Under the pieces are notes generated by a model that did no database searches, was not told the origin of the DNA, and saw nothing but the letters and a program-made list of their open reading frames with translations. The position numbers and the translations under genes were made by a program. A stretch of DNA of 64,000 nt from Tipula vernalis (taxonomy: Eukaryota > Arthropoda > Insecta > Diptera > Tipulidae): NCBI GenBank assembly GCA_958295665.1, contig OY282560.1, positions 270,297,315-270,361,314 on the forward strand. Reading direction: 5' to 3'. This document shows, piece after piece, positions 1 to 11,799 of this stretch (position 1 is the first letter of the stretch; each line of letters opens with the position of its first letter).

Positions 1-512
1 CTACTTTTATAGTTGAAGTAATTCCGCAAATTTTTCAAAACCACACTACTCCTTAGTAACTTAACTGATATCCTACTCACAAACGCAACCCTTAAAGATG
101 TAAACTATAAAACCTTAAAAACTCAGAAAAGTACCACTCAACAGTTAATATTGTAACAATTTTGGGCTAACGTAATTATTTTTTTTTTGGGGTTTGCACT
201 GTATTCACGATCCAATATTATTTCTTTTGTTGTTACCTTAATATAAATAATATTTTTTTTTTTGACCAATACTAATTAAAAATTTAGTATTGATGATTTA
301 CTCTCGTTATGATTAAGTATCCTATTGTATTTTAGTGCATTTTCTGTTCAATATATCAATGCTGGATTGCATTGGGCTATTTGGGTTTTTTTTTTGTACA
401 ATTGGTACTTTTGATTATTATTATTTGTGTTTTTTTTCCTTCAAATCGCTTAATTAGTGTGACAGTGGATATAATATTTGTTTTACAATTTTCTTAGTTT
501 TCTTTATTATTC
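1..512. other. AT-rich DNA with no gene seen
   Basis: Long T runs and no reading frame with a recognisable domain. The stretch ends at the target duplication of the Harbinger element. I see no repeat unit or structured RNA in it. Confidence 0.6.
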
Positions 513-793
513 TTATGCTGAAAACAGATGAGCAGAATTTCTGGTAGCAGCGCTGCCGGCAGAATTTCAGGTGAAATACATGAGCGTCTTTTTTTGACAA
601 GCAGATTTTTTTTTTATTTCTATTTTGATTTGTCAAAGTGTTTGGATGTGTTTTATGAGCGATTTTTTTTTTTTAAATGAATTCATTAATTAAATTTGAT
701 TATTTTAATAAAATGCTAATGATTTATTTGTGCTATTGTTCATTCTTAAAAGTTGTAAAGTTGTGCGAGAAGCATAAAACGAAAAATAGGCGA

Positions 794-2022
794 ATGTGGA
801 CTCGGCCAATTTTTACGGAGAATGAAAGGGAGCTGCACGGCTTTTTTTCTCAAATTTTTCTTGTGGTTAAAGAAAAAGATGAGGAGCAATTTAGAAAAGC
901 GACCCGTATGGGCATACCACAGTTTGAAATTTTAAATAATTTGTTAAGCCCATACCTGAAAAAAGAAAATGTTGTTCGAAATTTGATTGATCCAGAATGC
1001 CGATTGGTTATAACATTAGTGTAAGTATATATTTTTAAAATAAACATTTAGTTATGTAAAACATTGTGAAGTCAATTATAAATATGTGTATTTAATTTCA
1101 GATATTTGGCACATGGTGCAGCCTGGCAGGTGTTGGCGTGGTCTTTCAGAATAGGTGTGTCAACTATCCGGGAAATTATATTAGAAGTCTGTGAGGTAAT
1201 TTGGGACCAATTGCGCGACATTTACTTGTCACCTCCTACAGAGCAGGAGTGGCAGAAAACAGCTAAAGATTTTTATAAAAACACCAAAATGCCAAACGTA
1301 GTTGGAGCAATCGACGGCAAACATATTGCTATCAAATGCCCACCACACGTGGCTCGTTGTATTACAATTACAAAAAATACAACAGTATCGTGCTAATGGC
1401 TGTATGCGACAGCAATTATTTGTTTTCGGCTGTTGATATCGGAGCATATGGCAGCCAAAGTGATGGTGGAATTCTGGAAAAAAGTGCATTTGGCGAACAA
1501 ATTTTAAAGGGCACTATCAACATTCCAAAAGCAATGATATTGCCAAATACAAATGAGGAATTCCCGTGTTATTTCATCGGGGATGCAGCTTTCCCATTAC
1601 GAAAAAATTTGATGCGACCTTATCCTGGGCGGCTTCTTCCAAAGGACAAGGAAGTCTATAACAAAAAATTATCCACAGCTAGGGTTAAAATAGAAAATAC
1701 GTTTGGCATTTTGACTGCAAAATTTCGAGTACTTACAAATTCGCTAAACGTGTTTCCAGAGAACGCCGAAAAAATTGTTCGAGCAACAGTAGTGCTCCAT
1801 AATTTTATCAAACTACACGATTCCTCGAACTATATTTCTAATAACTTTGTCGACCATTTTAATAATGAAGGAGATCTAATAGAAGGCAGTTGGCGACAAG
1901 AAGTCAACCCTTTGCCACAATATAAATTTGCGACGCGATTTAATTCAACAAGGGATGCATTTTCAATAAGAGATCATTTAAAGGATTATCTTAATAATGT
2001 ACGTAATTCAGAAAATATGTAA
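794..2022 (+). pseudogene. Harbinger transposase, two exons, one frameshift
   Basis: A HARBI1-like DDE nuclease that would cut and rejoin element ends with its DNA-binding partner. Exon 1 is 794-1020, followed by a GTAAGT donor at 1021 and a TTTCAG acceptor ending at 1101; exon 2 starts at 1102 and the frame joins cleanly (TLV-YLAHG). I chose the ATG at 794 because upstream sequence in the frame looks non-coding. Catalytic landmarks: first Asp in GAIDGKHI, second Asp in GAYGSQSDGG, Glu in RVKIENTFGIL, and the family motif SLYYNYKKYNSIV. Near 1340-1350 the frame shifts: KCPPH ends in one frame and GSLYYNYK continues in another. Without that lesion it would be about 380 residues, normal for the family. 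The lesion could be a sequencing error. Confidence 0.85.
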
Positions 2023-2065
2023 ATAAAACATTTTTTTTAAAACAAAAACAGTTTAATTAATTAAT

Positions 2066-3014
2066 TTATTTATCATGATATAAATTTTGTGTCAATACAC
2101 TAAGGACGTCCATTTGCAGCTGTGCAAATCTCATTGGAGACATATTTGCCTGGTCTACTTGGGCAGCGATTCCTTTAAAAAAAATTTGGGCTGGGGATTC
2201 CGGCGGCTGTGGAACTGCAAACGTGGTTTTGTCTAAAGAAATAATTTCAACCATTTCTTTAGTTGCCGATTCTAACGCAGAATCCACTTTATTCATTTTA
2301 TTTTAATTTGGCGTTCTTGACGTGGACGTTCCTACTGACGAACATTCGCTAGCTTGGGTATCGTTATTAGAATTGTCCCCGAAATTTAAAAATTCGACGT
2401 CTTCCATAAAAACTTCTTCTTCATCGTCCACCTTTGTATAATTTCCCGCGGTTCTACAAATATACAATGAAGGATAAAAAGATAAATAAAAGATTTTGGA
2501 ATAAAATTGTTTAGATTTTACCTTTCATTTGCACTATCCACATCCTTTAAAAACATTAACGGTTTCAGCCACTTCCACTCTTTTTTGGGGCTGGTTGCTT
2601 TACTTCCCGAACTTAGATTTTCCTTTTTAATTTCTCGTTGAAATTTGTCCCGCAATGTTTTCCAGCGTTGTTTCACCTTTTCAACTAAAAATAAAAATTG
2701 TATTTATACATAATAAGTATTTATAAGGATTTGGTTACTTATGCCAAATTAGATTTACCAGAAAACAGCAATAAAAGTTGATTAAATCAAAAAATAACAT
2801 GGTATTATTGTTTTTTGCCACTTTTTGGCAAATCGAATTTGGTATTAAATATATTTGTTTGTCAAAAATATTAAAACTACTTACGTGGAATTTTTAGTTC
2901 TACAGCCAGTTCATTAAACAATTTATCGCGTAAATATACATTTTTATATTTAGCGTCTTTTTTGTCGTATAAACATTTTTGTTTTCGCACAAACTCAATA
3001 AGTTTTTCTTCCAT
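2066..3014 (-). pseudogene. Harbinger MADF-BESS-like DNA-binding protein, three exons, one in-frame stop
   Basis: Harbinger elements carry a second protein that binds DNA and works with the transposase. Exon 1 (3014-2885) begins MEEKLIEFVRKQKCLYD and contains the start of a MADF domain; its donor is GTAAGT. Exon 2 (2684-2522) has the MADF core VKQRWKTLRDKF and a KEWKWLKPLMFLKD end. Exon 3 starts at 2453 after TTTGTAG and is acidic (DDEEEVFMEDVEF). Phases join at both introns. A TAA at 2305-2303 then stops the frame, yet the same frame stays open to 2066 with a helix-rich tail (MSPMRFAQLQMDVLSVL) like a BESS motif. One base change therefore separates this from an intact protein of about 227 residues. 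Confidence 0.8.
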
Positions 3015-3271
3015 TTTGAGAAATGTCATAATATTTTGAAATAACAAAAAAAAAAAGCAAAAAAAAAAGAAAATAATAGCATGAACACAGTTACGATTCT
3101 TATTTTTTTTTTTTTATGTAGTGTCAGCCTGTTCTGCGGCAGAAAAATTGGAAATAGAGACACAAAGCAGAATTCTGCTCGGAAAGCAGAATTCATGTAT
3201 TTCATGCCGTATAAACGTGTGTATTCTAATTTTTCTGCTTGCAGAATTCTGCCCATCTGTTTCCACCATTA

Positions 3272-6200
3272 AGCTAAATTTGAGTTCGTTAATATTTTTT
3301 ATTTTTTTTTCTCTTTTTACATACTTTCAAATTTTGGAAAGTATTAATTTGATGTGGATGATGAGCTGCAATGTGTCGATATTTTTTTGGCTATATAAAT
3401 TTTTTTTTATTTCTATATGAATTGTAAACCATCCATTATCCCCTCCCGATTTAACCAATAATGCGATTAGAGCGAGTTTATTTGATGGTATGCATTAAGA
3501 TACATTTTGGAGAAAAGAAATGATATGGAATGAGAGCAATTTCATGCATGATCTATTAAATTTTTGAAAGGTTTTTTTTTGCGATCGAGCTTTCGAGGAA
3601 GGAATATCACGGGTGAAAATTGGACAGGTGGATTGCAGTAACATCGGACATCAAGAATAATAAAATGGTTGATGAGTATACATTTTTTTTATAATAAATT
3701 GTGGTGAACTTTTTTTTATGATCATAAAGTGTTTGAAGAACTATAGACTAATATAGTGAATCTGTTTAAGGACGATGATGATTTTTTTTTCTAAACATGA
3801 AATTTCGAAGTGTTTTCTTGTGAACATTATCTGACCTAAAGTAAAATTGCATAAAATTAACTTTTATATTATTTCGATATCAGAAGAGTCCGATTTTATA
3901 AGAAATGTTGGCAAGTAAAAATGGATGTTGATGACTCCATTATGATGTAATGAGAAAACCGTGTGGATCATTTTTCGCTAACTCCATTTTATTTCCTTCC
4001 TAAATTATTTATTTTTGTAAAGTGAAATTAAAGACCTACATATGTGAAAATTAAGAGACTTATATATTTAACTTTTTCTTATGAAATATTTTTTTTTGTT
4101 TCTTTTGATGTGCCTATATTTAGTTCACACCTTGTAAATCCTCACATTGTGAATCTACGCCTACAGCAGCTGCCAGGCAGAAGAAAAATCAACGCGTGAG
4201 ATCGGTTCCCTGTTAAACAGGGTGGCGCCCAAGAAAATAGCAGACGGAAGAAAATTGTAAACCGAAGATAGTGGTATTTACAATAATCGATGGTTCATAC
4301 AGTATTGAAGTATTGAAACAATGCACTGTTTAATTTTTTTTTATTATTCATTAAATACAATTTTGTTTTTTTTTTATTTATTTTATGTTATATAAATTTT
4401 TGGTTAAATTAACTTTTCTAAATTTTTTTTTTGTTTAATATATTAAATTTTGATTTCAAAATATAAATTTGGAAAATATTACTTATCATATTTGTTTCGT
4501 CTATTTTTTTTTTTTTTTGAATCGAAGAAATTTTTTTGTTGTTGTTCATTTCGTTAAGAAAACCGATAGTCGCGTTACAAAATTACTAAGAGTATCATGG
4601 TCATTAATATCTCTGAAAATCTATGTATATCAAATTAATTGGCTATTCGTTATTTGCAAGATAGCGATCATCAATATTTCAAAAATTATATTTAAAACTT
4701 ATAAAACAGTTGACTACCTAAAAAAATCCAATTAGCATCATTCACCTATTGAAGAGATCTCCGTCACACCATTTACTAATCACCACAAAATAATACATCA
4801 ATGAGAGAAAATAGAAAAATGATATTCTTAAAAATTTTGTCCGTGTACCATATAAGTAATATAGACGTTTGTATGTGAAAACTGGAACCTAATTAAATAT
4901 GTTTAATACATTTAGCATCTCGATTTTCATTTACATAATTCCGCGTTGTTCACATTTATTGCATCAAAATATGCCATGCATAAACAAATACGTCATTATG
5001 TGTTGCAAACCAAATCTAAATTCAACTAAAAATTAATATTTCCATATTAGTATTTTATTCATATAATTTAATTAATTTTTAATCTTTTAATATTGATTCA
5101 ATTAATTTAATATAATTAATATACTTTAATGCAGTTTATAATACCCTGTAAAAAAATTAATCATACCTAAATAAACAATTAGCAATTTCCGATTACACTC
5201 AAACTTACTCGATTTGTCGAAGTAAAAGAATTTGAGTCGAATACATTAAAATTTTCGTTGGGTTTGTGAAGTTCATGTTTTACCAAGCACACTATAGATG
5301 TCTCAAGAATACAAAAAAAATATATAATCGCATACATAGATAATAGCAGTAAATGAACTTTAAATTGTGTTGTCTTTTGCTAAATAATTTACTAAAAATA
5401 TATAACTAGCAAATTTACTAACTATCAAGTACTTAGGTGTCTGGAATCGGGTTGATTCTTTGTTGTTAACATACCTTTCCTTTGCTTCAGTTTTGTTATG
5501 TGTAAAGGGGGTACGGGAGGCCTGGCGTCATCCGGGAGTCTTGCTTAGGCTTGGTATGAACGTTTTTTTTATTTTCTGTGATTTTTGATTTCTAAATTAA
5601 TTTAATTTTATATGAATTTTAAACGACAATTATTGTTGATGCACCATGCAAAGTTAGAACACGTAGCAAGGGTCACAAATAATTTTGCTGATTTAAAAAT
5701 AAAATCTCCAGCCACCGCTAAGCAACATTTTAAACCTGTGAAAAGATGATGATACCAATATTGAAAATAAAGATTTCTGTCAATCTCAGAATATTGAGCG
5801 GATGAGCTGGAATTGTATCCTGGGTAAAAGCGTGCTGCATTTTATTAAAAATTTTACTACTTTTGGTATGGCCCATTGTGAATGAGCGAAAGCTCAAAAT
5901 AGGGTGTACCAGAAACTATAAAAATTTTAAATAACCAAATAAATAAATAAAATAAAATCAATCTATAATTTATTTCGTTCTTAAACATCTCTAGAAAATT
6001 TGTATATACACTGACAAAACTAATTTTAGTTTTCTTTGAATTTTTAATTAACAAATAAATTATTATTGGGTTTTTTAAATCCGAAAACTATTAAATAAAA
6101 TAGAATCTTTTTAATTAAATTAAAATGGATATTGAAAACTTAATTAAAACTGGCAACTAATTTAATTAAAATTGTTGATGTCTATATAGATATAACATGA

Positions 6201-7850
6201 AAAATTAAATAATATTAAAAACAATTTGTATACAAAGCCTTTTAACATTTGACCGGGGGACGATCATTAACAATCTCATTAAATCTGTTGTTTCGATTAT
6301 CTTAGACGATTTTGGTTTTATTATTAGAGTCGGTTTTGTATTTCTAAGTGATATCTTTAGAAAAATTATGAATATAAAAGTGGACAGATTACAATGTTTA
6401 GAGATGATAAACCATTAAGACGACTACAAACACGTACCATCATTATGATGTAAATTATTTTTGTCTTTCGTGTTGTTAAACGCTTACGTGTAGAAATGGG
6501 TTAAAAGCATATTAATTTTATTTTTTCATTCAATTTTCATACGATGCAAAAAAAAAAAATGTATGACCTCACATGAGGAGAATATTTTATATAATCATAT
6601 TAAATTAAACTGACGTGAGTAAAATTTATTTATATTACGACCATTATTATTTCTGTTTTTAATTTTAGTAATCTTTGATCAAAAGAAAAACTTGATTAAT
6701 CAATTTAATTTGAAGAGCTTGCTTTTGATATTAAAACTTGTCTTTATGGATAAAATCGTATAAATGAAGTGGATAATTTATTGTGAAGGAATTAATGAAT
6801 TAATTTTTAACACAATGCGCTGGTGTTGTTCGGTAGAAAATGTTAATTTTAGTTCATTTGCATAAAAATACGATTGATTTTTTAAGATTTACACTAAACA
6901 AATTATTAGTTGCAGAATGTAGGCGCAACCATTATTTTTATTATTTTCTAAAATCTAAACTAGTAGTTGTTTGACCGATTTGATTCTGAATAATGAATAT
7001 TTTTAGAATTCTATACACTGCATGTATATTTTCGGTGTTGCTTGCTGGTATTAATTACCATATATCACTATTTGTATGACCGAAAAAATCTGTATAATTA
7101 TGGTTGGTAGCTAATTCTAGAATACCAAAGAACTGTTCTTGTGGGGCTCTTTATTTGATTATTTAAATCTATTACTGACAATATACCATATACTGATATT
7201 TGGTGTTGAAATTTGAAACCCAGGTTTTAATAAGAAGCGTTTGAATATGCTAAATTGTTTTATTCCTGAAGTCGAAATTATCACCACAACTGGAAAATTT
7301 AGTATTGATTAGGTAAATCCACGGTTTCATCAGAAATACGAAAAACCTGCAAAGCATTGTGGTTAATTCCAAAGGGAATTTACATTCTACGCTATTCTAT
7401 GTACATCTACATTATATTTAAGAGCAATGGAAGCAAATCCAATCCCCTTACAAGTTCTTCTTACAAGTGAAGAATGTATTTCTAACTAGATCACATAAAT
7501 ATATCATTTTCATAAATTACAAATTTCTGCAGTAAACAAACACTTCTCTTCCGAAATATCCGAACAAAAATAATTAAAGATTGCCGAATATCAAAAGTAA
7601 CACACAGTTTTGTAACTCAAGCAGTAAACAAGGTACTAAACAAGCACTACTAGACAAGCACTAAACAAGATAAGTGTGTTATTTATAAACGCATTGTCCA
7701 GTGAATAAATGCTGCCAACTATAAAACATCGGTATTTTTATAGTGGACAACTATTTCATTTGGTGTGTATTGGTATTGTCTCGGTGAGTCAATGAGAACA
7801 ATGTGGTCTAAAACTAATTTCAATGACAAAATTATTATATAAAATTTTCT
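3272..7850. other. AT-rich intergenic DNA
   Basis: About 4.6 kb of AT-rich sequence with many homopolymer runs and only short chance reading frames. The one item recognised inside it is the dispersed repeat near 5363-5565. No host exon, tRNA or transposase motif was seen. Confidence 0.5.
5363..5565 (+). repeat. Dispersed short repeat, copy A (SINE or LINE-tail like)
   Basis: Shares blocks with 15738-15950 and 16340-16530: a start like TTGTGTTGTC..TGCTAA, then TTTACTAACTATCAA, GGGTTGATTCTTTGTT, and TTTTGTTATGTGTAAA followed by a GGGGTAC-like block. This copy lacks the AATC tail seen in the other two. No internal reading frame and no clear Pol III boxes by eye. It may be the 3' end of a non-LTR element or a SINE. 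Confidence 0.5.
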
Positions 7851-7954
7851 ATTTATTTTTAATTTTCTGTTTCACTGACAGTTATAATTTTCGGGAAAAC
7901 CCGATGCAGACAATTTGTCAGTTGTTTTTCTCGTTGTTGTATAAAATCCAACTG

Positions 7955-8603
7955 ACCCATGAACTTAAAGTAAACCAATTTAGATAACGTCGTGTGTTCG
8001 GTAATTGGGTTCTGGGGCAGTTGGAAATTGACCCAAATTACGCTAAAAAAATCATCTTTAGGGACGAGGTCCATTTGAGAAAATTGTCAGATTTGGGACG
8101 ATACCAATCCACACGAGATAAACCAGCACCAAATGCATCCCGAGAAAGTTACTGTTTGATGCGGATTTGGATCATCATCGGTCCGTACTTTTTCCAAAAC
8201 GAAACTGGCATTGCATATACTCAACAGCGAGCGCTACAGACCGATGATAAGCAAATTCTTGTAGCATAAACTGGATGATATGGATACCGACTTCTAGACT
8301 TCTTCTTTTGGGGATATCTAAAACCGCAGGTCTATGCGAATAAACCGCAAACAATTGATGCCCTCTAACTCACAATAACGAACGCCATACAGCAAATTGA
8401 ATCAGATTTATGTGACAAAGTCATTAGAAATTGGACCTCCCGAATACCTGCCACCAAGCAAAGCCGCGGCGGATATTTCAACGATGTTATATACTTAATG
8501 CCATAAAATATTCTTTAAAATAAACCAAAATTTGACTGGATATTTCACACACAACTTGTTTTATTTACATTTAAAAATCGAGCGTCCTTATTGAAAAACC
8601 TTT
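7955..8603 (+). pseudogene. mariner-like transposase relic
   Basis: Decayed coding remains of a Tc1/mariner DDE transposase of the same general kind as the copy at 47644-48856. Recognisable pieces in order: QLTHELK, RRVFGNWVLGQLEIDP, the first catalytic Asp in KKIIFRDEVHL (normally SDEAHF), IIGPYFFQNETG, then after an internal deletion LDFFFWGYLKPQVYANKPQTID in another frame, and a C-terminal RGGYFNDVIY-like end. The segment with the second catalytic Asp (QQDGA) is missing. The right end, read inward as GGTTTTTCAATAAGG and followed by TA at 8604-8605, resembles the ends of the 47.6-kb mariner. I found no left end. Confidence 0.75.
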
Positions 8604-8859
8604 TATGAATCAAGTGATATTTTTTCGGCTTGCTTGTGTTGTAGTTTTTCGTTATATAAAATGTTTCATTTGTTTTATAACGGGGATTTTTGTTTCTCTA
8701 ATCTAAATGGATTTTGTTTATAAATTTGCATTAGCAGAATTTTATTCATTTATAAGTTTTGGTTTGTTTTTTGTGGTTTCTGATCATTTTAATTATCTTA
8801 ATTATTTCATTTCTCATAATCCAGTTAATTATGCCGAAAAAAAAATAAAATAAACTTGG

Positions 8860-9320
8860 ACGATCGGTACAGAATTATTTTGTTGCATGAAAAATGAACC
8901 TAGCTAAAACTACAAAACACTGAAATGTTCTAGGAAAGGTGTGCAAACTGCTTCAAAACGGTTCGCTCTGACCCAAACTCATCAAGACATAGCAAAAATA
9001 GGAAGAAGTCGGAAGAGTACTCCACGTAATGAATGACAACTGGTCAGAATGTCGCTTGCATCAAGGAAGAAAACTTCTTCTGAGCTAGCTTCCGACCTCA
9101 ATGAAGCCGGAACGACACAAATATCCGGTCAAATGGTCAGATGAAGGCTTTTGGAATATGGATTTGAGAGGATGAACGGTTCGATAAAAGCCACTGCTAA
9201 CAGTAAAAAATACAAAAATTGGAAAGACGAAGACTGGGGTAAGGGGCTTTGGTACGATGAAAGCCATATTTATGTATGTTGAAAAGCATTATTTATTGCG
9301 AAGGCAGAATGAATTGGTCG
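8860..9320 (+). pseudogene. Tc1-like transposase relic
   Basis: A frame with several stops reads as the N-terminal half of a Tc1 transposase: GVQTASKRF in the paired helix-turn-helix region, then GRSRKSTPRNE, the GRPRKTTPR-like hinge typical of Tc1, then RKKTSSELASDL and QMV-RRLLEYGF. After a small deletion it reaches NWKDEDWGKGLWYDESHI, matching the first catalytic Asp region (WSDES in intact proteins). It breaks off at the foldback element starting near 9330. No C-terminal half was found beyond that. Confidence 0.7.
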
Positions 9321-9329
9321 ACGTATGTT

Positions 9330-9683
9330 ATCGGGTCCCATTTGACGCGATTTGTCAAAACGCAATATGGTACAAAACGCAATATTTCGAAACGCGATCT
9401 TTAAAAACCTGATATGGTACAGAACGCGATAATTCAAAACGCGATATTTCAAAACGCATATCCTAGTTAATTGATACATGTTCAATTTCATCATAAAAGT
9501 GAATGAAAATTTTATAAGTGAAATAAAGGAAGACTAATAATTTTAAAATATCGCGTTTTGTACCATATCGCGTTTATAAATATGGCATTTTGTACTATAT
9601 CGCATTTTGTACCATATTGCGTTTCATGATATCGCGTTTTGAAATATCGCGTTTTGAAATGTCGCGTTTCGAGCGGATCCGAT
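9330..9683. repeat. Foldback element with arms built from short GCG-containing units
   Basis: Arm 1 (9330-9460) and arm 2 (about 9553-9683) are imperfect inverted complements: ATCGGGTCC at the left end faces GGATCCGAT at the right, and both arms repeat short units such as AACGCGATATTTCAA and ATGGTACAAAACGC. The centre is about 90 bp of AT-rich DNA. No reading frame. Arms made of internal direct repeats are typical of foldback elements, but the superfamily is unknown. It sits at the broken end of the Tc1 relic. Confidence 0.75.
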
Positions 9684-9689
9684 GCTATC

Positions 9690-10035
9690 TAAGGTTTTAA
9701 TGCCATCCCACTGCAAAGTTTTTGCAACAAATGTCGGCTGTTTCTAAGAAATGGTTTCTTCGTCGCAAAACATACGTTTTGGAGTGGTAAACACAGTCAA
9801 TGGGCCTAGACCCCATTGACCATTTGTGACCAATGTTGAAAAAAATGGTTTCGCTACATAAACCAAAATTAAAATTTGAATTAATTTTGAAAATAAAAGA
9901 GATTTAAAAAACTATTTAAAAAAAATAATCTGCAATATGCCGAAAAAAGCGACAGCGGTTATTAAAGCCAAGGGCGGTGTAGCCAAGTATTGAATAATTA
10001 TTTGACAATAATAAATATGAAGTCTAATAAGTTTC
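9690..10035. other. Unassigned spacer
   Basis: Short spacer between the foldback and the first Merlin copy. A short hairpin-like pair (CAATGGG..CCCATTG) lies near 9800-9830. Nothing else was recognised. Confidence 0.4.
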
Positions 10036-10040
10036 CTTAT

Positions 10041-10810
10041 TAGGCATATTAGGGAAACCACATTAAACAAACGCGCGGCGCACTTTTCCCCATTCGGGAC
10101 GCGTAGAAACGCGTGCTTTTTTTTTACAGTTACAAATTTTTAACTGTTTTATCAGCAGGAGATGGATCGTTCTGTAGGGAATTATCAACAAGTTATTTTT
10201 GATTAATGTTATTAACCACAATAATTTTTTTTTAATTTTCTCGCCGATATCGGCTTAATCAATAAAACATTGTTGTCACAATTGTGGATATTTTTTGAAA
10301 TTGTTAGACAACAAATGTTTTGAGCGGATTCTGTGGTGTTGCAATAAGCACGCCGATGGAGTTAGGTGCAACATTCGTTTGAGCATCCGCCCTCTTGGTT
10401 TAGCTTGAGTAAACTGGAAGTTGGGCTAATTATGCTTATAACTTATGATATTCTGCATAAGTAAGGGTCAACCGATTTGACGGATTGGAACCAATATGTG
10501 CGGGAAGTTGTCATCGATTACATGTTGATGCAAATCGAACCAACTGGCGCTCCAGGCGTTATAGTGGAGATCGACGAGAGTAAATTCAGGCAACGAAAAT
10601 ACCATCGTGGCCATCATGTGCTTGGTTTTCAGGGGGATCGAGCGGCTTTCGGGAAAGGTTTCCTATAAAAAGTTGATGCTGAAAGGCATACGATCATTTG
10701 GGCGAAAAGGGTTACACCCATTTCACGGTGAATCACAATGTGTCGTTTCGGAACGAGGAAACTGGAGCACACGCAAATACCATCTAAAGTACTTGGATAT
10801 ATGTAAAAGG
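10041..10810 (+). pseudogene. Merlin transposon relic, copy 1
   Basis: Merlin is the eukaryotic superfamily related to IS1016/IS1595, with an ISXO2-like DDE domain. The diagnostic stretch VIDYMLMQIEPTGAPG followed by VIVEIDESKFRQRKYHRGHH contains the first catalytic Asp. After HHV the sequence shifts frame through LGFQGDRAAFGKGFL. Much of the DDE domain is missing, and the tail corresponding to VNHN..GAHANTI is present but shifted. The N-terminal part has stops. Opening sequence (TTAGG..GGGGAAACCACATTAAA-like) and closing sequence are shared with copy 2. Confidence 0.7.
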
Positions 10811-10977
10811 CACTTTACCTATTTACAATAGGTAAAGTGATTTTACTTATTATTTAGCTGAATTTATGTTCAGAAAGTTGTGTTTGGCGAGGAATGAAGA
10901 CGTTTTTATTGTGTTTTGAGCCATAGTTCGGAATAATGATTATCGTGTAGCGTCGTATGGCACAGAGTGAATTGTAG

Positions 10978-11785
10978 ATTAGGCCTATTGGGGAAACCAC
11001 ATTAAAAAGTGCTAAACGAGTGCCTTTTTTATAAGTACAAATTTTCACTGTGAAATTATTCAATTATGAATTCGATTCAAAGTACGATTGTATCTAATCA
11101 GCAGGAGATGGATCGTTCTATAGTGAAGATTCTCAAGAAGAAAGAGGGAATTATCAACAAGTTATTTTTGGTTAATATTATTAACCACAATAATTTTTTT
11201 TTAAATTTTTTTGCCAATGGCGGTCTAATCAATAAAATATTGTTGTCAGAAACGTGGATATTTTTGGAAATTGTTAGACAAAGAACGTTTTGAGCGGATG
11301 CTATGGTGTTGCAATAAGCACGCCGATGGAGTTAGGTATTCGTTTGAGCATCCGCCCTCTTGGTTTAGCCTGAGTAAACTTGAAGTTGGGCTAGCAATCC
11401 TTATAACTTATGATATTCTACATAACTCAGGGTCAAAACCGACTTGACGAATTGGAAGTAATAATTGCGAGAAGTCCTAGTCGATTACATATTGATGCAA
11501 ATCGAACAGATTGGGGCCCCAGGCATTATAGTGGAGATAGACGAGAGTAAATTTGGGAAACGAAAATACCATCGTGGCCATCATGTGGAGGAACAGTTGG
11601 TTTTCGGGGATCGATGGCTTTCGGGAAACTGTTTCCTACAGAAAGTTGTTGCTGGAAGGCGTACGATCATTTGGGCGAAGAGGGTTATTTCCATTTAATG
11701 GTGAATCACAATGGGTCGTTTCGGAACGATGAAACTGGAGCACACGCAAATACCATCTAAAGTACTTGGAGACATGTAAAAGCAA
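10978..11785 (+). pseudogene. Merlin transposon relic, copy 2
   Basis: A direct repeat of copy 1 about 0.94 kb downstream. It keeps more N-terminal coding (from 11066, MNSIQSTIVSNQQEMDRSIV; FFANGGLINKI) and the core VIDY-like block, IIVEIDESKFGKRKYHRGHH, VFGDRWLSGNCFL and VVAGRRTIIWAKR. It then jumps to VNHNGSFRNDETGAHANTI, so an internal part of the DDE domain is deleted. The codon after HANTI, where the family has the catalytic Glu (TIES), is TAA. The same deletion and the same TAA occur in copy 1, so both descend from one already defective progenitor. Confidence 0.72.
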
Positions 11786-11799
11786 CGAAAACTGAAAGC

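Larger units (their letters stand above)
516..3268. mobile_element. PIF/Harbinger DNA transposon, near full length
   Basis: The ends carry terminal inverted repeats: both read inward through AAACAGATG, one variable base, then GCAGAATT (left from 516, right as reverse complement from 3268). A second shared stretch, GAAATACATGA, lies further in on both sides. The element is flanked by TTA at 513-515 and 3269-3271, which fits the 3-bp TWA target duplication known for PIF/Harbinger. At 2753 bp it holds the two genes expected of the superfamily, a DDE transposase on + and a DNA-binding partner (MADF type) on -, arranged tail to tail. One frameshift and one in-frame stop make this copy probably inactive, but decay is slight. 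Confidence 0.9.

Noticed and set aside
10477..11698. A bacterial insertion sequence or contaminant suggested by the ISXO2-like domain
   Set aside because: Merlin is a known animal superfamily with this domain; base composition and flanks are like the rest of the window.
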